A model generated the notes under the pieces. It was not told the origin of the DNA. It saw only the letters and a program-made list of their open reading frames with translations, and searched no databases. From Candidatus Fermentithermobacillaceae bacterium (GTDB lineage: Bacteria > Bacillota > Sulfobacillia > Fermentithermobacillales > DUSS01): 36,044 nucleotides of DNA. The translations under genes and the position numbers were made by a program. The first letter of the stretch is position 1. Every line of letters begins with the position of its first letter. Location: the NCBI GenBank assembly GCA_012842495.1, contig DUSS01000042.1:1-36044 (forward strand). The letters are read 5' to 3'. Below, in pieces: positions 31,391-36,044 of the stretch.

Positions 31391-32173
31391 CTAACCTCCC
31401 TGAATGGTCAGGCTTCTGACGGCACCCGACCACAGAATTCGCGACGCTACAACCATGAGCATGGTCCAGATGAGCTGGTGGCGGAGCGAGGATGCGACCG
31501 CGCCCGGCGCGATGATCCCGCTCCAGATACCCAGAGGCACATAGTGGATGGACTTGAACGGCAAAAAGTCAGCTACCGTCCTCAACCAGCCCGGGAAGAA
31601 GTCGAGCGGGAAGTACATGCCCGACAGTAGTTCCACAACCGTGTAGACGTGGTCTATCCCCACTCGGCTTTTGGTATGGAACGTGACCACCGCTGACAGG
31701 AACGACGTTGAAAAAACGGTCACATACCCCATCAACATAGATACTACGAAGACGGCCAGCACCGGAAGGCGGGGCACCTTCAGCACACCCGTCAACCAGA
31801 GGACGGTCAGGAGCGGTAAACCCGTTGAAACTAGCTTGAAAAGAGCGTTCCCGAGGTTCTGGAAAAGAAGCTGGAAATGGAGGTCCGCAGGTTTTACGAG
31901 GTCGTGCACGATCTCCCCTGACCATATGCGTTTTCCCGCTGGCAAAGCTACTGGTTCGCTAAGAAACCCCGAGACAACCCTGCCCATCATGGTATATGAA
32001 ATCATGCTGCCAAGGCTGATCCCTGCTATCACCCCCGTGTTCCGGTACACTGCCGTCCACAGCGACCACTGAATGACTACCATTATTAAGGCCCCGCCGA
32101 GGGTGGCGCAGTAGTTGGCGCGGTACCGGAAACCGCGGAGAAATTCGCAGCGGGTGTACGCTAGATACTTCAT
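31391..32173 (-). CDS. ABC-2-type permease, COG4587-like
   Basis: The 260-residue product is the second integral membrane subunit of the exporter, with about six helices. Visible segments are YLAYTRCEFLRGFRYRANYCATLGGALIM at the start, GSMISYTMMGRVVSGFLSEPVALPAGKRIWSGEIVHDLVKP, which is a typical cytoplasmic loop, and GMYFPLDFFPGWLRTVADFLPFKSIHYVPLGIWSG near the C-terminus. ATG 32173 overlaps the ATPase stop codon by four bases (ATGA), so translation is coupled. Its partner permease follows 4 bases after its stop. The stoichiometry is probably one ATPase dimer with one of each permease. Confidence 0.88.
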   Translation of the reverse strand: MKYLAYTRCEFLRGFRYRANYCATLGGALIMVVIQWSLWTAVYRNTGVIAGISLGSMISYTMMGRVVSGFLSEPVALPAGKRIWSGEIVHDLVKPADLHFQLLFQNLGNALFKLVSTGLPLLTVLWLTGVLKVPRLPVLAVFVVSMLMGYVTVFSTSFLSAVVTFHTKSRVGIDHVYTVVELLSGMYFPLDFFPGWLRTVADFLPFKSIHYVPLGIWSGIIAPGAVASSLRHQLIWTMLMVVASRILWSGAVRSLTIQGG

Positions 32174-33033
32174 CCGAGCTCCGCCTCCCTGTAAAACCTC
32201 CGGACCGTATCCTCCAGGATCCCCAGCGAGCCTCCGGTGACCCGGCGGAGCTCCTCGTGGCTCCCGTCGAACAAGATCCTGCCCCGGTGGACCAACATAA
32301 CTCTGTCGGTCACGATCTCGAGGTCGTCCAGGTCGTGGCTGGCCAGAAAGATGGTCACGCCTCGCTTCTTCTCCGCCTTGAGAAAATCGCGGATTTTTTC
32401 CCGCGCCAGGATATCCAAACCGATGGTGGGCTCGTCCAGAAAAACCACCGCGGGATCATGCAGGAACGTAAGGGCCAGGTCGCACCTGGTTTTCTGTCCC
32501 AGCGACAGCATCCTCGCTGGGGTGTCCATGAGGTCTCCGATATCAAGAGCTTCGACCAGCCTGTCCCTGTTTGCCCTGTAGGTCTCCCTACTCAGGTCGT
32601 ATATCCTGCCGAGCAGGTCGAAGCTTTCCCGCACCGGCAGGTCCCATAGAAGCTGCGTCCTCTGGCCCATCATGAGCCCTATGCGTCGGGCGTTCCGGGT
32701 CCGGTGCCTGTAGGGCTCGACCCCTAAAACGGTGACTATGCCGGACGTGGGAACGAGTACGCCACACAGGATTTTGATGGTTGTGGATTTCCCCGCTCCG
32801 TTGAGACCGATGTACCCCACCGATTCTCCTGCGCGAATTGTGAAAGACACGCCATCCAGGGCTTTCACGTAGCGGTATCGAGGCTTGAAGAAACGAGAGA
32901 CCTTCTCAACAAACCTTTCGCCGTCGAGCCTCACCCGGTAGTGCCGGGTGAGTTCCTCTACGACTATTACGGGGTCGCGTTCATCGGGCCGGGGAGCGTA
33001 AGGCGATCTTCGGCTCATCAAAGTGCTATTCAA
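32170..33033 (-). CDS. ABC exporter ATPase, COG4586-like
   Basis: The ATPase subunit of the exporter has a family-specific N-terminal extension of about 50 residues ending in FFKPRYRYVKALDGVSFTI, followed by Walker A GLNGAGKST (76-84), the variant signature LSLGQKTRCDLA, Walker B VVFLDEP with TIGLD after it, and the H-loop SHDLDD. LSLGQ instead of LSGGQ is usual for COG4586. The longest frame starts at GTG 33078. I choose TTG 33033 because GGGAGG lies 8 bases before it and no ribosome binding site precedes 33078; ATG 33018 is a third option. It heads a three-gene operon with both permeases. Confidence 0.93.
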   Translation of the reverse strand: MNSTLMSRRSPYAPRPDERDPVIVVEELTRHYRVRLDGERFVEKVSRFFKPRYRYVKALDGVSFTIRAGESVGYIGLNGAGKSTTIKILCGVLVPTSGIVTVLGVEPYRHRTRNARRIGLMMGQRTQLLWDLPVRESFDLLGRIYDLSRETYRANRDRLVEALDIGDLMDTPARMLSLGQKTRCDLALTFLHDPAVVFLDEPTIGLDILAREKIRDFLKAEKKRGVTIFLASHDLDDLEIVTDRVMLVHRGRILFDGSHEELRRVTGGSLGILEDTVRRFYREAELG

Positions 33034-33775
33034 AAAGGCATCCTCCCTTCGGGGGAAAGGTAACAATGCCATCGGCACGCGAACTACTTGCTGGAAGCGT
33101 TCTTCGTGACGACCCGCGGGCGCTCGAAGCCCGCCAGGGTGTCAAAACCAATCTTCCTTTTCAGGACGGTACGGAGTGATGACCGGAGGGAGCAAGCAGG
33201 AGGTCGGTGAATACCGGTAAAGGAAAAGCGGTTAACCGGTGCCGGCAGAGGTCTACGAACGGCTCCGGGTTTTGGACTCGCGTTCCGGATCCGGGTTCCG
33301 GTTGTTCATCGAGCTATTCAGCTTTCACCTCTCCCCTTCTCTCCCATCCAGCCGCGCTGATCGTGAATGCCATGGAGATCACTTCCTTTCCGTTACACTG
33401 TACTGTTTCGATTACATCGGACTTTTGATTAGATCGGATTGTTCGAGACGGACTTCCCCGTCCCTGCCCCGTAAACACATCTCGGAGCCAAACTCAGTCT
33501 ATGGGCGGAAGACCAGCGTGTCAAGCAGTTGTTCTGGTTTTGGTTATGGCGCACACTTGCCTACGAAGGTGGGACTTGCCCTTGGCGTATCCAGGTTCTT
33601 CTCTCGGCTAATGCAATCTCCCAAGGCTGAAGAAATCGGAACGTGGCTTCAAGCGAGGGCGACGATAGGATGGAAGCGGGTCAGAAGCGTGCTTCGAGCT
33701 CGGGGACGAGGGGCACGGTAGCAACGAGGCTCAACGGCCTCGGAGTTACTTTTTGAGGGAGGGAGGTTCTTGAGT
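33034..33775. other. Long non-coding or decayed region (742 bp)
   Basis: This region separates the minus-strand ABC exporter from the plus-strand secreted peptide. A 160-codon plus-strand frame at 33239-33721 has partly protein-like ends (PAEVYERLRVLD, EEIGTWLQARATIGWKRVRSV) but no ribosome binding site, a poor middle section and no recognised family. It may be a decayed gene. The final 25 bases hold the GGGAGG ribosome binding site of the next gene. Confidence 0.35.
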
Positions 33776-34072
33776 ATGCGGAAGCTGAAGAGTGTGGTTG
33801 CAGCTGTCCTGCTTTCAGCTGCACTGTTGCTCATAACGAGGCCAGCACTGGCTGCATCGGTAGCGTGCGTCCGTCTGGGAAACGGTCCGGTTGTGACGAT
33901 TATTAATTGCTGGGGCTGCATGGATCGCTGGTACGAGCTACCAGACGCGGTAGAAAGGTGGTCAACCGGCCTGTATGACTGCGACTGAGACGGCTTCGCC
34001 GACACGGTGATTCCTGAAGTATTGCTGAGTTACTACTGCACGTATGACCCCCAATGCGGGCCACACCCTTAG
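33776..34072 (+). pseudogene. Secreted Cys-rich protein interrupted by an in-frame TGA
   Basis: From ATG 33776 (GGGAGG 9 bases upstream) the protein has a clean Sec signal peptide (basic MRKLK, hydrophobic core, cleavage likely after PALA at residue 26). The mature part contains CVRLGNGP, NCWGC and LYDCD, then TGA at 33986-33988. The same frame continues without shift as DGFADTVIPEVLLSYYC, then PQCGPHP, ending at TAG 34070-34072. Across the stop the text reads D-C-D-x-D-G-F-A-D, a perfect DxDxDGxxD calcium-loop pattern in which only a variable position is the stop. The full product would have 97 residues plus the UGA position and six cysteines; the truncated product has 70 residues and four. 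Nonsense mutation, UGA readthrough or a sequence error are all possible. Function is unknown; the gene precedes a MacB-like permease. Confidence 0.7.
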
Positions 34073-34135
34073 CATACGTGGATAACAGCAGAAGGTAGTA
34101 CCCCTTGTCCCTATCCAGGAAGGTGGAAGGTCCCT

Positions 34136-35950
34136 GTGCACACGAAATCCGCAGTACTCAGTACCCTGGTCTGCCTTACCTTGTCAACGATGGTTCTGAC
34201 ATGCATAACTGGGGTTCGCGGAGGCCTTTCAGACGCATTAGAAAGGGTGCTTCAAACCAGCCGATCATATTACTACACTGTGAGATTCCCGAACCCTCCG
34301 TCAGGAAGCGGGTTGACCCGAGCGAAGGCGCAGGAGCTGCTTGAAATTCTTGCCCGCTCCGACTTCGCGAAAGACGTGGCTTGCGTGCGGACACTAGATC
34401 TACCGCTGGTCTATTACACTCGGGAGAGCTCTCCTGCTCCTGGAGTCCCACTTCCTGGAGCTATTTTGGTTGGTTTCGCCACACTAAACTATCCTCTTGT
34501 GGTCGGAGAGAAGCCCGCACAAGGCAGATGGTTCACGCGGGAAGAGGTAGACAAAGGCGCTGACGTCTGTGTGGCTCATACGGGAATCGTGTCTAAGTCC
34601 CGAGCTCAAGTGGGCTCAGATCTATTTTCGGCGTTGCCGTTCGAGGTAGAAAGCCCTTCCCCAGCCTGTATTCAGCTAGTAGGCATTTTCGGATATTCGG
34701 ACGTCGACAGCAGAATACATGCATACCTTCCGTGGAACCATCCTTGGGCGGTTATGACTTCCCATGAGCGAACAGAAGTTATTTACTACGTTCAGCCCAA
34801 GCCAGGGTTTGCGGGTTCTGTCATCGCGGTGATAGGCGTCATCGTGGCCTTGGTATCGATAGTGATGATACAGGGTCTGGGGCGGGTAACGGAGATGAAC
34901 GCCGACAAGCTCATCGAACTCGGCGGACGGAACGGGCTGGTGATTCAGGGTTACGACCCGGTCGACAGGGTGGGTCTGGGTATCCAGCGGAAGTTTCCGG
35001 TTCTGGATGACTTCCTGCAGGTAAGGAGACTTGAAGATGAGCTTGGTTTCAAGTGTGCGTATCTCATGAGCAGCATTGTGAACGTAGCTTCCGAAGAGAA
35101 CGTAGTGGCTGTCGCTGTGACAGGAGTCGCAGGAGAAGCTCTTAAGGTGAAAGGACTGCGCGCGAAATGGGGGACGGCTGAAGTCGGTTCCGGGAGGTGC
35201 GTGCTGGGGTATGAGACAGCGAGGCAGCTATTCGGAAACCCTGCGAAAGCCGTTGGCAGGAGCGTTGTTGTGGGTGACGATGTAGAAGTTCTGGTAACGG
35301 GAGTGCTGGAGCCGGTTCCCAGGGGGATGGTATCCAAGGTGGTTGAGCCCGACGAGACGTTGTACATGCCGTTCGAGGAGGCTATCCGGGTGAGGGCTTT
35401 CGAGGTAACGCCAAGAGGCGCCGAGATATTCTTGAGGTTTGGATCGGAGGAAGCGTTGGAGAACGGGAAGGAACGGGTGATATCGATTCTTCCGGTAGAG
35501 AACGGCATCGTTGCTTACAAGGTAACCGAGCCATTGAAGAGCCTCGAGGAGTACAAGTCGTTCAGGGCGAAGAGCGGGAGGATATTCAGTCTGTTCGGAT
35601 TGATAGCGCTGGTAGACTCGGGCATAGGGATACTTAATTACATGGTGGTTGAGGTTTTCAACAGGAGGAGAGAGATAGCGGTACTGAGGGCTGTTGGTGC
35701 GCCAAAGGCGGTGATAGCTGGAGAGGTGCTCAGAGAGGGACTGGCGATAGCGGGTATCGGGGGGCTCGCGGCTTTCGTCATATCGGCGGTGATTCTCATT
35801 TTGATGGGGAACCCGTTGCCGGTTATGGAGTGGCTGAGGTTGTTCGGTTTGGCGCTGGCGATATCGGGAGCTCTGGGCATACTGTCCGGCCTTGTCCCGG
35901 CAATCATAGCTTCGAACCAGGACCCGTTGGAGTGCCTGAGGACGGAGTAG
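34136..35950 (+). CDS. MacB/FtsX-like ABC permease, apparent fusion of two permeases
   Basis: Typical MacB-type permeases have one N-terminal helix, one extracytoplasmic core domain of about 200 residues and three C-terminal helices. This 604-residue protein has a first N-terminal helix (about 8-28) and a core-like domain to about 220, then a second N-terminus-like helix (223-247, SVIAVIGVIVALVSIVMIQG) followed by a second core-like domain (250-470), and finally the FtsX-type block at 480-604 with RRREIAVLRAVGA, the membrane segments and the end IASNQDPLECLRTE. It therefore looks as if one permease lost its membrane end and fused to another. No ATPase is visible downstream within the window. 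GTG 34136 has GGAAGGT upstream. It may work with an ATPase beyond the window edge. Confidence 0.82.
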   Translation: MHTKSAVLSTLVCLTLSTMVLTCITGVRGGLSDALERVLQTSRSYYYTVRFPNPPSGSGLTRAKAQELLEILARSDFAKDVACVRTLDLPLVYYTRESSPAPGVPLPGAILVGFATLNYPLVVGEKPAQGRWFTREEVDKGADVCVAHTGIVSKSRAQVGSDLFSALPFEVESPSPACIQLVGIFGYSDVDSRIHAYLPWNHPWAVMTSHERTEVIYYVQPKPGFAGSVIAVIGVIVALVSIVMIQGLGRVTEMNADKLIELGGRNGLVIQGYDPVDRVGLGIQRKFPVLDDFLQVRRLEDELGFKCAYLMSSIVNVASEENVVAVAVTGVAGEALKVKGLRAKWGTAEVGSGRCVLGYETARQLFGNPAKAVGRSVVVGDDVEVLVTGVLEPVPRGMVSKVVEPDETLYMPFEEAIRVRAFEVTPRGAEIFLRFGSEEALENGKERVISILPVENGIVAYKVTEPLKSLEEYKSFRAKSGRIFSLFGLIALVDSGIGILNYMVVEVFNRRREIAVLRAVGAPKAVIAGEVLREGLAIAGIGGLAAFVISAVILILMGNPLPVMEWLRLFGLALAISGALGILSGLVPAIIASNQDPLECLRTE

Positions 35951-35961
35951 GCCAGGTAGGT

Positions 35962-36044
35962 ATGAGGGGATCGGGCGACATTTCGTCGAAGAAAATCCCT
36001 TCCTGGATGACGGTGGTAAGGGATGAAAGCGGGAGTATCACGAT
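35962..36044 (+). CDS. Partial ORF at the right edge
   Basis: ATG 35962 follows GTAGGT-type sequence 11 bases after the permease stop codon. The frame runs open for 27 codons to the end of the window and begins MRGSGDISSKKIPSW. No family can be read from this fragment. An alternative start, ATGAAAGCGGG near 36023, has GGTAAGGG upstream. It may be another subunit of the transporter, for example the missing ATPase. Confidence 0.35.
   Translation, partial: MRGSGDISSKKIPSWMTVVRDESGSIT

Noticed and set aside
33239-33721. 160-codon plus-strand ORF
   Set aside because: Ends look partly protein-like, but there is no ribosome binding site, the middle is Ser/Arg/Cys-rich, and no family is recognised. 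Kept only as a note in the intergenic entry.
33770-36044. Lactococcin 972-type bacteriocin locus (secreted peptide plus FtsX-like permease)
   Set aside because: The gene layout is reminiscent, but the peptide shows no similarity to that family and no ATPase is visible.

Overview
This window looks like chromosomal DNA of a spore-forming, GC-rich and probably thermophilic Bacillota (Firmicutes) lineage. The support is strong GGAGG-type ribosome binding sites, frequent GTG and TTG starts, a PdaB-type sporulation polysaccharide deacetylase, a ThiT-type thiamine transporter under a TPP riboswitch, and paired MgtE transporters. The lineage is inference; no rRNA or tRNA gene was seen.

Layout. 1-470: a small membrane-anchored protein. 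556-8520, minus strand: a long run of mostly uncharacterised envelope or sporulation-type genes. In transcription order they are two small membrane proteins, a YbaB/EbfC-like protein, a repeat-containing low-complexity protein, a PdaB-like deacetylase, a membrane protein, a 958-residue secreted protein with a lipase-like fold that lacks the nucleophile serine, and a LolD/MacB-type ABC ATPase. 8959-13271, plus strand: an M19-type dipeptidase with one altered metal ligand, a glycerate kinase fused to a NUDIX domain, then a TPP riboswitch driving thiT and thiN. 13573-15084: an amino acid permease. 15245-16871, minus strand: an adenosine-specific kinase and a VapBC-like pair whose PIN domain has lost acidic residues. 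17258-20851, plus strand: a class V aminotransferase, a glutaredoxin-like protein and a MATE exporter, followed by a short frameshifted ORF. 21044-21886, minus strand: 3-hydroxybutyryl-CoA dehydrogenase. 22104-23469: a sigma-70-family factor, apparently starting at AUC, overlapping a long coiled-coil protein. 24047-27404: a HIRAN-domain protein, a PflX-like radical SAM protein (minus strand), a nitroreductase and a MutT-like NUDIX enzyme. 27688-30525: two tandem MgtE magnesium transporters. 30580-33033, minus strand: a three-gene ABC exporter of the COG4586/4587/3694 type. 33776-36044: a secreted Cys-rich protein interrupted by an in-frame TGA, a MacB-like permease that appears to be a fusion of two permeases, and a truncated ORF at the edge.

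How they fit together. Clear functional units are thiamine salvage (riboswitch, thiT, thiN), magnesium uptake (two mgtE), drug or lipid export (the ABC-2 trio, MATE), and a sigma factor with an overlapping partner. The minus-strand block from 8520 to 1564 probably serves the cell or spore envelope. Lesions or unusual decoding sites recur: an in-frame UGA, a probable AUC start, a frameshift, a possible CTG start, and lost catalytic residues. Either this lineage carries many decayed or recoded genes, or the consensus sequence has errors. Raw-read checks would separate these.
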